Below are positions 9,504 to 23,042 of a stretch of 64,000 nucleotides of DNA, in pieces. Source of the DNA: Pyrrhosoma nymphula (lineage: Eukaryota > Arthropoda > Insecta > Odonata > Coenagrionidae); assembly GCA_963573305.1 (NCBI GenBank), contig OY754329.1, positions 17,885,200-17,949,199 of the forward strand, written 5' to 3'. The first letter of the stretch is position 1, and every line of letters starts with the position of its first letter. Under the pieces are notes generated by a model that was not told the origin of the DNA, made no database searches, and saw only the letters and a list, made by a program, of their open reading frames with translations. The translations under genes were made by a program, and so were the position numbers.

Positions 9504-12500
9504 TTAAGATCACGTAGATGGTGTTAAACTGGACGTAGCCAAGGGTTTCATTTGAATTTGAAGGGTCTCATTTGACTCCTCCTTCGGTCAGTAGCCTGCC
9601 AGTACTACGAATTGAAGTGATTCCTTCGGGTGTCACTTTGTGGAAAACTTTCATAGTGAAAATAACTATATTTAGTATATATTCCTCACCTTTTTATTAA
9701 AACAACCTACCGCTGTTTCAGCGTCTAAGCGTCATTCCCAAGGTTCAGAAAAAAATGGACCAGGTCCATATTTTAGTGAACCTTGATGTTACGTTACCAC
9801 TACTACGGTTGATACTCTTCTCACTACGCTTTCACACCGTCCAAGGATGAACGCTAAGTAATAAAAATGCTTAAAACTTCGCATCCAGGGAATAAAACGA
9901 CTGAATTTTTAAAAAGAAATTGACGCGCGCTGGTTCTTGACGTTTCCCCTTCATTGGTGGTGGCCTTCACAATGGTGACTCACTCGCCCCAAAGGAACGG
10001 AAACGTCAAGGCTAAAAAATAATAAATGTAGCTGGTAAATCCCATAAGACTTTTTTAATCATATGATCAACTCATATTAATGTGGATGGGGATGATCATC
10101 AGCGAATAATTTGTGCCATAAAATTGCTGAGTGATGAAATTTAATGAAGAGTTAACTTATCACTTTCCGTGCTGTTTCATTCCAAAGAATTTGACCAAGA
10201 TTTCCACAAGTGACAGTCATTCTCAACGTTATGTTACTATGTTGAATAAAACGGTGTGTAAAACACAAAGTCACTTCTTAATTAAGGAATGTTTCCACCA
10301 AAAGAATCCCTTGTCAGGACTACTTAATGGCTTTTGATTTAGATTGAACCTGTTCAGCTTCAACAGCGGATTCACACTTTCCCATAATGATCCAATCACT
10401 CCCCACTTATCTTAGCTTATGAGCCGACCAGAAAGAGTTACTGCAATAACCACAACTAGAATGATTCACGCTGTGATTGCATTCTAGGCGAATCTTCCCC
10501 CAGGGACACTTTAGTCATATAGTTGCCCGTTTAGTGGCCACATCGCCTTGAACGTATGTCATCACTATCTTATCCTGGGCTTATCTTGCCCAGTTGATAA
10601 GTAGATAAGTTAAATGTCGACAAGTGATACTTGCATTTTCCACTGAAAACGGTACTTTCTGAGAAAAAAACCTTGTACCTACTCCAGCTAAACAAACGCG
10701 CTAAACCCAATTGACAGCAGGGACAGAAAAATATGAAATCGCTACCTGAACCAAGAAATGTGTGTATTCATTATATAATAGTGTATGATCATTTAGGCTA
10801 AAATATCAATTTGCAAATAGTAGTATATTTCTGGAAAAATTTTAATGCACCCAATTTAAGTGGCTATCGAGACAACTGCGCAGACATGTCTCTATAGGGC
10901 TTACCAAGAGGCTCAATATATTCGTTTGCACAATTACTAATTCTCTAACTATATTAATATGAAATACCTACGGTTGCGTGCGGGTCTTGCACATTGCTAG
11001 GGGTCAAACTGATTCTGAAAGAACACTCACTGCGTCTTCTGAAGTCTCTAGATGTATAGAACGCCATTACTCAACTGCTGGGCGGAAAACATATCAATGT
11101 TCGTGCAGACCTAGCACACTAATTACTTACGGCGTTCCGATGCCTCAACCGCCTTCCACATCGCTTACTCTGGCCAGCCGCATACACCACCATCAATATT
11201 CCCGCTTGGCCTCCGATGGAAATTCGCCCTTTCACTGAGGAGGAGGAAGGGTTCTCACGTTTCACGAAGGCAATCCCAACCATTTGACGGACAGCCATCA
11301 GCTATTTAGTCAAAAGTGTCACGAGTGTAGAGTGACTCACACATTATATACCTCCGCGGCACGCCTGTATTAAAGATAAAAAGACTAGTGGTTTGTTTTA
11401 CATATATCTTTCTAGCACGTCTAAATCAAAACATTCACCTCTGCTGTACATCAAAATTTAAAATATAGTACTTAGGTAATAGTAAATTTTATTGCTTTCG
11501 ACAAACAATCAAATTATCGAATTAATTACAGTGAAAAGAAATAAGAAAGTTGGGTTGCGTCAAAGTTAAACCTGTGCTGAAGCAGCCTTCATGGATTTAT
11601 ATGCATTGCTAACGCTTCAATGTTTTTCATACAAAAGTTAAAGAAACTAACAATAAACAATAATGCCATTAAGATCTGAAGTATTACTTATATGAATATA
11701 AATACAGAATAACGAGTAAAATTTGTACAAAAAAAATCTGATAGCAGAAAAAGAATCTGACACCATTATTCACAGCCAGTATCCATGACTCGGCTAAATT
11801 TATAATTTTGTTTTACAACTTTTAACATTTTTTACTTTCTCGGGCAACGTATTATAAACCTTTGAGCCCATGTTAACAAATCATCGTTTAAAAATGGTTA
11901 AATTTGGCTTTATTAATGGGACATTTCCCTAATATAAATATGCTGCATTTTCTCCACTCCGAATTACTCATAGTTATGAATTAAAATGGCTACGATCTAG
12001 CAAATACGAGTCGTAATTTGTCATACTCACTCCACATAAATACAATTAATACAACCTTTGTTTGGGAGATCAATTTCAGTTCCCGAAAATAGTTGGCAAA
12101 ACGAAAAGTCCCAGCGAGGACGGCTGAGCTTTATAGACTTCCTAAATGTGAGCTTGGCGCAACGGACTTCCTCTTATCTCCTCGTTTCTATTCATTACCA
12201 CATCGCAATGACAAATAATGACCATGGATTTCCATCCGCACAGCCTCTCTTCTGCCTCCGAGTCTTTTACGATATACCTACTACTACTCAATGTATCGTA
12301 TTTTAAACATTCCTCGTTTTCATTCTTCGTTAATAAATATTTAATTTGCTCTTTATATTTTGACTCATTTTGGCATTATTTACAAAAAAATTACTATTTT
12401 TTATCGCACTAAATTGGCTAAGTTCTTGGATCTTTAACTTCGGAGACCATAAAGAATTGCAGGATTCAAAAAATAAATACACCAATTATTTCGTAGATTT

Positions 12501-12513
12501 TCGCAGTTCATTT
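9504..12513. other. No gene recognised
   Basis: This is A+T-rich, single-copy-looking DNA. A small part (about 9600-9660, GTCACTTTGTGGAAAACTTTCATAG) resembles 5690-5725 upstream of a fold-back, suggesting a scrap of a shared repeat. ORFs at 10131 and 10978 have no recognisable motif or splice support. Confidence 0.5.
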
Positions 12514-12867
12514 TAATTTTGGTTAGTTTCTTTTGGATTTCTGCGATTAAACTAAACTTTTTTTAGCAACAGTTTCGCCGTGCTATTCTGCCGACTTCGT
12601 CAGGCATTCTAAATCAACAATGAAAAATAAATAAACAAACTTAAGCGTTTATTATGTACAGCATGATTAATTAATACTAAAAAAAAGTTTTTTTTGTTTT
12701 TTTAGTATTACTTAATCGTGCTGAACAAAAAACCACTAAAGTTTGTTTATTTATTTTTCTTTGTTGATTTACATTTCCTGACGAAGCCGGCAGAATAGCA
12801 CGGCGAAACTGTTGCTGAAAACGTTTAGTTTAATCGCAGAAATCCAAAAGAAACTTACCAAAAATAC
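12514..12867. repeat. Large fold-back element carrying hammerhead-like motifs in both arms
   Basis: The left arm begins TTTTGGTTAGTTTCTTTTGG and the right arm ends with its reverse complement. The axis lies near 12690 in a T/A-rich stretch. Each arm carries one copy of CTGACGA-A-GCCGGC...CACGGC-GAAACTGTTGC: minus strand near 12618-12576 and plus strand 12779-12815. The two copies form a head-to-head dimer of one repeat end. No ORF is present. Confidence 0.8.
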
Positions 12868-14820
12868 ACCATTGTTGTACAAATAAATGCAAACACTACG
12901 TATTCGTGAAGGCTTCTGCGGAGTCTATGACTTGAAGAGACTTGGTTTCTGGGTCTTCTTCCGTGTGTCTTCTCCATTTTCTTAGGACACTATTTCGCCG
13001 GCGTTCCAGCTGGCTTCGTCAGTTACGCTGAAGTGTCGATTTCAGCGACGAAATATTGTCATAATAAAATAGGCACACGCGAAGGAAGACCAGGAAACCA
13101 AGTCACTTGAAGCACTACGTTCTTCTGACAGAATTCGAGAATGTGAACTTAATGTAAGGCAAACCGCTCATTGGAAAAATCATTTCTGCAGATGTTAGTA
13201 ATTTTATTTGAAGACAGAGTGGCACATTACAGTGTAATAATCAAGAAGGAATCTTTTAGGGACGCGAAGTATCCTTTAACATGGCGTTCTGCGTGGTAAT
13301 CTTCGTGGTAAAGGGATCAAACAGATGCGAAGCCGACGGCTATTCCTTCGACCAATACATCTGGTTCAGCAACGGATCCATAAATTCGTATTTTTATAAT
13401 GTTTTTCATAAAAAGTAATCGGTACGATAATTTATTTTTATTTCCCTCCAATCAAAGATAAAAATGTAAGATCCTTTCCCAAAAGTCTCAACATGACCCG
13501 CGGGCTAAGTCGTGACATGGAAGAAAGTGGCCATCTCTCAATTTCTTCAATTCATTCTCGGCCCACATCCCGACGTTCACGAAGGAAAAGCCTTATCCTT
13601 CCAGCTTAAGGAAAATGACTTACCCTTCCCCCACCTTCTATCCAGCCATTATCTAAATTACGCATGCAGAAGGTTTTTTTTTTAATCTCTTAATATTTAA
13701 TTTCTCCCAAAGGAAGTTTTTATCAAAAAACCCTTATTCTCTAATTTTTGCCCAGGACATCACTGCCGCACTGTTTTCCCATAATAGACCCAAATAGGAA
13801 TAGACCCAAAAGCTAGGATGCCTCTCCTCGAATAAACCTTTTTGAACTTAATCGTAGACCTATTATTTTGCTGTTGATTTGTCACAATATTTCAATGGCA
13901 GCACAATAACGATTTGCAGATGACACTCCATAAATATTGCATGATAGTTTTTAAGCTGCAGAATATTACGTTTTAAATTAACATCGCTTCAGTATGACAG
14001 GGAAGCTTAATAACTTCATCAGAGTGAACAAGATTTGAAGCAATGGTGGTGTGATGCTATCGAAGCATGATGAAGGCAAATGAATGGAGGGAAAATTCCT
14101 ACGAAGAGTTGGAGGGTAAAGATGAACATTGAACAGTATGAAAAGTAGAAGTAGCATATTTGTTGGACACTTTTTTTTGGCACAAAAGCATATTGAAAAC
14201 AGTACTAGAGAGGGAAATAAAATGTGAAGAATTGCTGAATAAGATTAAGAATTGAATACAGGAGGCAAATGATGAGGGAAGGTAAAATGAAAACTTATGT
14301 AGGAACGAAACAGTCGGCTGAGATGAGAGTGGAGTGGGAAGATTCATAAAACCAATCTTCGGATTGATGACTGCTGATGATGACGGTGATGAGAAACGAG
14401 TGTTTCTGGGTCAAATATACGGCTGCGGGCTCCGATGAGATGCATTTTTTTTATTTCCACTGGGCTTTTTGGTGAGTATTAGCCGATATCTAAAATTTCA
14501 TAATTTATTTTTGCTTCATCACCAAAAAAATAATGCATGGATTCCTTCTTTTTAGTCTAGTTACACAGATATCGACGGGACTTTTTTGGCATCAAGTGTC
14601 AGTATGGTTACGCACCGAAGTTGCAAGATGCACCTACAGCGAGGAAATTGACGTCCACGCCCAAAATGACCACCAGTGGCCACGTGCCATTGTAGTAATA
14701 CACTCGAACGAACGAGGCCATATTTATTGATATGTTTTATTTATTTTTAAATATTTTATATACTTTTCCGGTTAAACTTTTCCAGCCCACGTAATATTTC
14801 CTAGTTCTTGTAGAAATACA
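12868..14820. other. No gene; one motif copy and a possible LINE 3' scrap
   Basis: At about 13022-12990 the minus strand reads CTGACGA-A-GCC ... GGC-GAAAT, another member of the recurring motif. At about 14330-14395 the text ACCAATCTTCGGATTGATGA followed by TGATGATGA repeats resembles the 3' tail of RTE-like insect LINEs. The remainder has no recognisable content. Confidence 0.45.
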
Positions 14821-14824
14821 GGTT

Positions 14825-15440
14825 AAATCTTTTGCGCAAGTTCGGTGCAGACGGTTTTTTGCCGGACGTTCAACATATACTGCTAGAACCAACGTACTAC
14901 GGTAGAAGCGATCACAGGAATAAAATAAAGGAAACTGACTGCCGAACCGATAGATTTAAAATGTCATTTTTCCCACGTACAATAAGGGATCATAATAGTT
15001 GCGATAGACCAATCATGTGAAACTCCCACCCTCAATAATTAGTGTAGAATCTTCACTTGTGCTTAATAACTAACTCTTCACACTAACTCTTAACTAATCA
15101 TTACTAACTCTTCACACCGGTCGATTTGTCCGGCATTGTTTTATTTTGTTCTCTGCATTTAGTACCATCTCGTAGCATTCATAAATTAACAGTATCAGTA
15201 ATATTATGTGTGTATAGTATTGTTCTGCATGTTTGCATGTTCATTAACGTATCACTCTCCCAGTTTCCGGTTGGACTTCGCACTGTTCTCCTGCCTGCTC
15301 TTTGGCCTGCGCCTAGCGGCCGGGGGAGTGTGCGAGGTTCTGACTTGTGCTGGGACGAGTGCTGCATGCCTGGTGTGGAATCACCCCGTGCCACACACCC
15401 TAGTGGTAGCCTTCACGGTACTTCGTTGATGTAGATGTAG
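14825..15440 (+). mobile_element. 5'-truncated LINE (CR1/jockey-like) 3' end
   Basis: The plus strand 14832-15020 encodes the C-terminal tail YYGRSDHRNKIKETDCRTDR followed by FKMSFFPRTIRDHN, homologous to the fragments at 5944-6556 and 49062. The 3'UTR includes the paired GTGGAATCACCCCGTGCCACAC region and ends GATGTAGATGTAG at 15428-15440. The GC-rich stretch 15270-15420 gives several spurious ORFs. The polymerase domain is absent. Confidence 0.8.
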
Positions 15441-16270
15441 TCTGGTTCAAGCTACTTTACTTTGTGGGGGGTTTCTACGGTCGTATAATGTAAGGAAAAC
15501 ATTATTAGTCGATTAAATACAGGAAAATAATAATTGTATATTTTATAATATAATATTTATAACATACTCTTTACCTAATAATTCACCTAATACAACCTGA
15601 AGTCATATAAATATTCAGTAATAAAAACTAAACATCTCTAAGGACACTCGATGTTGGTACTTGACGCAAAGAAATGCACTGTCTAGGAAAGCTGGAAAGG
15701 ATTCAGTCAGTTATGATCATGAGCCACAGAAAGCCCATTATGTTACGTCCATGAGAGTTCGTTAGGGACAATGAAAAACATTGCCATGTATTGTCAATAT
15801 GTATTTTTCAAACTGAGCGCATATTCTCATATGCGCACATATTCTCATATGTGCGGTACGATTTCTTTTCCTTATGAAGCAAGCTTTTACGTTGTCAATG
15901 GCCTCATTTAATTTGTAAAAAATCGAAATCTCCTCTACAGTTAAATCTTTTTAATTAAGTATCCAAACTCTAGGTATGATTTTTTGTTCCACATGTTTGA
16001 GATGAAGAAGATTTCCCACGGAAGTTTTTTTTATGGAATCCTGTTCATCTCAGGTTCACGTCTCCGAGAAATGTTCTGCTTACACATTTCACTGACAATG
16101 AGATGGTTTGACACGAGGTGATAATGCACAGAAACCCTGAAAACCGGCGTTCTGCATCGGACGTAATCAGCAGGATCTCAAAGTTAATAGCGAATGCTCC
16201 CGGACTAGCCGCCTAGTATAGCATTAGTCACATGGGTACATGCCACGCATTAGGCTACCGCGGAGGGATC
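15441..16270. other. No gene recognised
   Basis: A+T-rich flank between the LINE 3' end and the Harbinger element. It holds only a short direct repeat, ATTCTCATATG, at about 15825-15855. Confidence 0.5.
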
Positions 16271-16686
16271 TTAGGGCCGTATTCTAAGACGTTCCTAGAG
16301 GAACGACTCTTCCTCTATGACGCGTTTGTGGTGACAACTCAACCTCCAAGCGTTTTTTAAACGTACCTCTTCAGTTGTAGCCTCAACGCTCTCTACAAAC
16401 AAACGAATCTCTTGATCCTATTAGTAGCATGGCTCAGACCATCCTCCAAAATAGAAGGAACAGTTCCAAGACCTAATATGGCGGAATGCGTCGATTACCT
16501 CCGGATTTCGGCATTTTTTTCCAGACACATCACGCAATATGCGATCAAAATATAACTACCATAACGGTTTATTAACCTGGCGATGTTTTTTTATTTCATC
16601 ATATATGCATGTTATCAGGAAACTTATAAAAAGTTAGAAAAAATTGAAGTCCATCTCTCGCTGTTTAGTAAACAAGGTAAACAATC

Positions 16687-18380
16687 ATGGATCCTAACCC
16701 CAACTTCGCGAGGTATGTTTTGGAAGAGCCTTACATATATGTTGGGAGAATTATTTTGAGGGATAGGCAGGATCCCATTGAGTACTACTCAGAAGCAGAA
16801 TTCCTTCAGAGATATCGCTTTACTAAGCGCACAGTATTAGATATTATTTTACCATCGGTCAGGAGTGAGCATTTAAGCAACCGTGGTTTGCCGATTCCGG
16901 ATGTTTTAAAACTGCTAATTGCCTTGAGGTATTATGCCACCGGGTCATTCCAGGTATGTGGTATTTTTATATAAGTTTTATAATCTATATTTTGTCACCT
17001 TGATTATGAAATACATTATAAAATCCCGTTTGCAGTTAGTGTGCGGCGACCTTGCCGGTGTGACGCAGGGGATGGTCTCTAAAATAATTAAGGTATGCTT
17101 TCTCCTTAGTTTGGAACTATGTAAACGAAATTTTTCCATCTGGATTGGATGCGTTATAAGGTATTTAATGAAAAATATTTGTTAAATCGTTACAGAGCAT
17201 TAGTAATAACCTGGTGGCATTGATACCACAGTACATGAAGTTGCCATTTTCAGAGGAAGATACTGCTAGATGCAAGCGATCTTTCTATGAAATAGGTCAA
17301 TTTCCTGGAGTAGTGGGTTGCATCGACTGTACCCATGTACCAATTGTGAGTCCGGGAGGAGAGTTCGGCGAGTTGTACAGAAACCGGAAAGGTTGGTTTT
17401 CTATCAACGTGCAGGTATTTGTGTTTCTTTACCAATTTACCGCCTTTATGTTGCACCAAGATGCTAGGATTATCTATAATATACACAACTCATTCTTTAA
17501 AGTTTCTTCTGCACAACTATTTAAAATCCAATGATCGAATTTTATTGCTGTCATGTGAACAAGTGCTAGTTTAATGTTATCATTGCTGCTTATTAATTTT
17601 TATTTTTTATTATTAACAGCACTTATATTTATTCCTCACACAATTTTTACTCTTATTCAACAACAATGAACGTTTATGTTTTTAAAATATACATGACATC
17701 ATATCTGATAGTACCATACATAATAAACAAACTTTAAGATGCAAATAACAACAATCATTTCATTTCCTTAGGTCGTTGCCGGTCCAAATATGGAAATAAT
17801 GGATATAGTTTGTAGATGGCAAGGTTCAGCTCATGATGCAAGAATTTTCCATAACAGCCGCCTTAAATTAAGGTTTGAGACCAATGAGGTGAAGGGCATC
17901 CTTCTTGGAGACAGTGGGTATCCTCTATTACCATATCTATTAACACCAGTGTTACGACCAGTGTCTGCTCCTGAGAGGAGGTAAAAAAATTGGAGTATTG
18001 GAGTATGATTTCTTTTTTTACCAAAAATGTAGCACATCCATGCCCTCAATATGTTGCTTGAAATAAACTATCCTTTCAGGTACAACATCTCCCATATAAG
18101 GACAAGGTGCATAGTTGAGCGTACATTTGGGGTGTGGAAACGTAGGTTTCCATGCCTCGGTATGAAGCTCCGCGTGAAGTTATATACAGCACAGAAAGTT
18201 ATTTTGGCTTGTGCAGTTCTTCACAATATGGCTATGCAGAATCATGATCCTATGCCTGATCCATTGCCAGCAATGCCCAGGTTGGAAGTGCCTGTTGCAG
18301 GACTCCAACCTGCCCTTGGCCGCCCAAATGCCATCCGGGCGGCATTTATAGAGAGGCATTTTGGTTTAGTTGTTCAGTGA
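16687..18380 (+). CDS. Harbinger transposase (HARBI1-like DDE nuclease), five exons
   Basis: It cuts and rejoins the element's own ends in the nucleus. The gene model is by eye from GT-AG sites: exons 16687-16953, 17036-17092, 17196-17414, 17772-17980 and 18080-18380. They total 1,053 nt, giving 350 residues with no internal stop, the usual length for HARBI1-like proteins. Exon 2 encodes GDLAGVTQGMVSKIIK, the conserved helix-turn-helix-like segment. The DDE residues are D152 (GCIDCTH), D228 (LLGDSGYPL) and E264 (RTRCIVERTFGVWKRRF). SAHDARIFHNS precedes the second Asp, as in the family. The first ATG is in good context (ACAATCATGG), and an AATAAA (18383-18388) lies just after the stop. All key residues are present, so the protein may be functional; expression is unknown. 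Confidence 0.9.
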
Positions 18381-18889
18381 TGAATAAAGTTACACATGTT
18401 ATGATGAAAAACCATGTAGGTAGTTCCTTCATTTTTCCTCACTGCTCAAGACCCCTACTTCCTTTGCATGTCCCTTGCTATGCTTAACTATAACTAAGAA
18501 AAAGAAGGCAGGAAGAATTATCTCTTTTCATGGGTATTTTATAATCCTAATTCCAGATCATTTTTGTTGCAATTATTTTTTTATTATTATTGTATTTTCT
18601 ACTATAAACTATGACAAAGGCAACACTAAGGTAGTGACTTTTTAGGTTAGGGTCTTTAAAATTGCCAATTGATGAGATTTTAATGGAAATCCATACAATG
18701 GCATGGAAAAATAATCATGAATGATGCATGGGTGATAAGATTAACTATGCCAAATAATTGGGTTTAGCAATATAACATTCCCAGAAAGTAATTAAATTAA
18801 ATAATTTTGTCTTATAATTGGTATCACTTGAAAGAACATCAGATCTATTCTTTATGAAAAAATCAAGTTATAATCAACCACATTATGAA

Positions 18890-19091
18890 ACAGGACTGTC
18901 TGACAATACTGATGGTAGAAGGACAGACAGAATGGAAGAATTGCAGGGGAAGGTCTTGGAAGATATACATGGAGCAGGTGATAAGGAATGTAAAGTAGGA
19001 AATTTATGTCAGCTGTAGAAGACTAGCGGATAGGAGAATTAAATCAAGAGGTACATGCAACCAACCTTCATATTATTGACTGATGATGACA
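18890..19091 (+). mobile_element. LINE 3'-end fragment inserted in the Harbinger element
   Basis: GGATAGGAGAATTAAATC, CATGCAACCAACCTTCATA and TTGACTGATGATGACAA resemble the last codons and the TGATGATGA tail of RTE/jockey-type insect LINEs, in which a coding end reading ...RLADRRI.WR.ACNQP is common. The upstream part (TGGAAGATATACATGGAGCA) fits the same ending. Frames are broken, so it is a decayed scrap. Confidence 0.5.
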
Positions 19092-21121
19092 ATTCATATT
19101 CATGACCGAAACTACATACAATATGAAATGAAATTAAAAAAAAAAACTTGGATTCTACAAAGGCAGGAACACCTTGAATAAGCACTTTAACTACTAATTA
19201 GTGAAGTTGTATAAGCATGTTATTTCATTACTATTAAATTATTTATATTAATGGGTGGTGTTAATGAAGGACGTTGATGACTTCATGTGAAAACAACTAT
19301 GAACCTGTTATACTGGCTATGGTTGATCAGAAGAAGTAATAACTGACACTTTAACATCAATATTACACACTGGATTTGCAATATGAATTTTTTCCAACCA
19401 ATACTTTCCGTTACCTTCAGCAACATGTCAAAATCATCCAAAAAACTGCTTCATAGTGAACCTCATCCTAAACCTTCGATGTTGACTGCACATGATATGA
19501 TAGGAAAGTGTAAAATTTAAAAGAATCATTACATTACATCTTGCCTTTAGCTATGAGCTGGGATGGTGCCAAATTACCTGAATAGATTGCAAGAAGGATT
19601 AAAGTAACGAATAGGAAATGCATATAAATTACATTAGCCATTTAAAATGGAACATTGTTTAATTGCATAAAACATATACAGAAAATGAACATAAAAAAAC
19701 AGAAGATGAACACATATACTAAATGAGACGAAGTTGTTGGCTGATATTGAATTACTATAAAATACAAAATAAAACTTTGAGAGCAAGAAAATGACGCATT
19801 ATCTACCGCAAAAAAGGCAAAATAACTGATTGGATGTGCAGAACTGTGTGAGGAAGAGTTGGGATCTCGCTTATGAAAGGCAGGAGGGAAGTTCCATGAA
19901 AATAGCCATGCAGGTGCAGAGCCTCACATTCCAGTTACAAAAAGGGCACGATCAACAAAGAAATGGTCCACGAGAAGGGATAGAAGCAGGTGGGAATCAT
20001 GGCATCTTGCAATGAACCGAGGTATCCAGCAGCTCAGGAGAGAGAAGCAGGAGCAGGAGCTACCAATGTCAAGGTAGAGGAGGACTTCAAAGAGGCGTAT
20101 CTGTAATCTTACAAAGAAATTGTCATATAAGCATTTGATATACAGATATTCCATGCAAGGATGCATACATACTTAGGTCCCTTAAGTCATGCAATCTACC
20201 TTAATATTAATATATTTATATTAATATAATGCAATATATTTATATATGTACTAAAGAAGTTGCCTAATACACTATTCAAAATTCGGTGTTCCCATCACCA
20301 AATAAATAAATTCTTGCCAATTCAGAAAAGGTTTAAAGTGAAACATGCACCAAATATTAATACTTTTCAATAGATATGTTTTTGATGTGATCCCTAAAAT
20401 GAGCTAATTGCAAGAAATGTAGTTTTCCTGAATAACCTTTGGCGGAGAAACTTAGGTAAATATCTTTCAAAACATGGAATGGATGGAATTAATTAAAACG
20501 AAAGACAGAAGCAGCACCCTTGACTTGATAAAATAACATAGGTATATATTAGGGATAATGAAAAAGTAAGCACCTCCAGTAGGAAATAACCTTTCCTTTC
20601 CCAGTAGTTTAAAGGTTTTGAGGAAGAAAGACATGCTAGACCTCTTAATTACAAACTACTTTGAGGAAATTTAGTAAGCAAATAATAAAAAAAGTATGTG
20701 ACCAACACATGCATTTAGCAAGAAACAATGTACCTTAAGCTTCATGGTCAATTTCAGTAAATACTCATTTCAATGGGCTGTAAATGAACTTATTAACTTA
20801 CACCAAGCTTGAGGAAGGACTTCATATCTGAATGAATTTCTTAATTTATTATCCAATAGTATAACTAGTTCAATAACAGCCAAATGGATTGAGTGGAATC
20901 AGAAATGTTTTTATGAAGAACTGGAGCTATAGCATTCTCTCTAATAGCCTTCAATCACTGGTAGAAATTTAATTTCATGCTATGCCTCTTAAATGTTGGC
21001 TATTTTGAGAACACTTATTCATCAAAAGGTAGCTGCATGGAGAATTATAAAATGAACACTGACGCATTTTCCAAACTAAACAATAATGCCTGATTCCTCA
21101 TGTTAACATTTCAGATTACGC
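19092..21121. other. Interior of the Harbinger element, no gene recognised
   Basis: A+T-rich spacer between the 3' ends of the two convergent genes. It contains long AT runs (for example about 20200-20260) and short ORFs without motifs. It may include 3'UTRs and old insertions. Confidence 0.5.
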
Positions 21122-23042
21122 TCATGTATTCAGCTGTGACTGAACTTTTTGTATCAGCTTCATAAAAAATGTAACTATAACAAGTACCAAACGCTTCAGC
21201 TTCTCCTCTTCAATCCTAAGCTGTATGCTTAGGATACGCCTCTTAAAATCCTCCTCCATCTCGATTATCTTTCGAGCAGCCCTGACATTGGCTAGCTCCT
21301 CCTCCTTAATTCTGCAGGCAATCTCTGCTTCTCTCTTCCTGAGCCGCTGAATGGTATCCTCCTTATCATTGTAGGATGCCATATTTCCCAGCCTTGCTTC
21401 CATCTCCTTCTCTATGGCCGCTTCCCTTGTTAACCGTGGCCTTTTTGTTGTGGAAGGTGTCTCTACAGCCTGTACATCCGGAGTGTATGCTTCCTCTGGA
21501 CGGCGGTCCTCCAGTTCTATGTAAAAATAAGAAAGTATAACGTTAATTCATGAAAACATCATATAACATTCCTAGACATGGCATCAGGTAACTCAACTTC
21601 AATTAAGTCTGTCTGCATTTGATATGTAATGACGTTTTGCAAAAAGTTGTAGGAAATTAAACATGTTACACACAAAGGCTAGTACAGTGCAGGTTAATTT
21701 CTCTGTAACCAAGGTGAATACTTTAATATATATTCATGGTAATCTCTAAAATTAAAAATTTTGGACTGACATATCAAATAATGCTTTTTTGAACGATAAT
21801 ATTAGTGTCACACTGTACAATTCCCTTCAATTATGATATATTTATTACTGCTGTTCTAAATCAACTTGCCTGATTCCTCATTAATGTCCAGGGGAAGCAA
21901 ACACTCCGGGGTCCCATCCCTACCCACCGGGGAAACACTGAGAACCGCCAACAAGTCACAGTCCCCAGCATTCGGCGGTGAGTAGGAGACGGACGGCATG
22001 GCTATTTCCATCTCTGGTGGCAGATTGTCCTTACTTGCGGACGGCATTGGTCCGCCACCAGTCTTCATCCTCTCCTGCCTTTCATTTGCCATTTCCTTCC
22101 GTTTCCTCATCTTCAGATTATCCCAACTCTTCCTCAACTGCTTAGCGGTGCGCTATGAGGAAGAAGATTTATCTGTTACATTGACATTTACGACACAATA
22201 AAATTCATGGAGTTCCAAACAAACTAAAACTAAATATCCATTACTACTGTCACAATTGATAATGCTGCGTATATTTACAAATTTACTTATTTTTCAACGA
22301 AAAAAACAATAATAACTACTCTGCCGCCATTGAACATATTGACATTAACATGGAATTACTGTTATGAAGCTTTTGGTTTCGGTAATTAGGAAAGTAAGTT
22401 TTATTTGCATTGCATGTATCAAGTCTCATCTTCTGTTGAAAATGAAGCCGAATACATTTCATTGAAAATCACTGATCACGACATAATCACGCCAAGCATT
22501 TCGCAATCTACCACCAAAATGCACTTTGTAAGGATTTCAGGAGAGAATGAAAAGAAATCGAAGCTTTTTACCCGATTTCGAACCCCAAAACCAATTAATG
22601 GAGTTACACGAGTGTTGGAAGATTGCCACTGAAAATGAGCAAGCTACCTCGCGAACTGCCGTGCATACATTGTGGCAACCGCCGAATGCCTCTTTCTGAA
22701 AATGTCTCCGAATTTCCAGATAGTTTTGAAATAGTGACTTTGTCCGATAGTTAGCGATCACTTCACAACCATTTTACAAATCTAATCGTACATTGAAACA
22801 AAAAGCTTTACAACAATGGAAAAATAAATTATCACCACCACGCTACCAAAATTACTTACCTGCCGAACAAATTCCTTGGAATTAAATTCATTCTGCACAT
22901 CCAACCAGCCTTTTGCCTTCTTCGCGTTAGATAATGCGTCCGTTTTCTTGCTCTCCAATATGTCCCTACGCCTAATTACTATTTCAGCCAACAACTTCGT
23001 CTCCTCCCTGGTCAACCTTACCAATTTGGCAGCGTCCTCCAT
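21122..23042 (-). CDS. Harbinger Myb/SANT-like DNA-binding protein, three exons
   Basis: In PIF/Harbinger elements the second protein is a Myb/SANT-like factor that binds subterminal repeats and assists nuclear import of the transposase. Exon 1, complement 23042-22860, encodes 61 residues with LTREETKLLAEIVIRRRDIL, KKTDAL and KKAKGWLDVQNEFN. Exon 2, complement 22152-21870, continues RTAKQLRKSWDNLKMRKRKE, completing a three-helix Myb_DNA-bind_5/zeste-like domain. Exon 3, complement 21516-21122, is charged and coiled-coil-like (REAEIACRIKEEELANVRAA). Intron 1 has an AG/GTAAGT donor. Intron 2 appears to use a GC-AG donor (CAG/GCAAGT), the choice that keeps frame. The total is about 286 residues with no stop. 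The last 20 residues are hydrophobic and may be intron read-through, so a further exon is possible. Confidence 0.8.
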
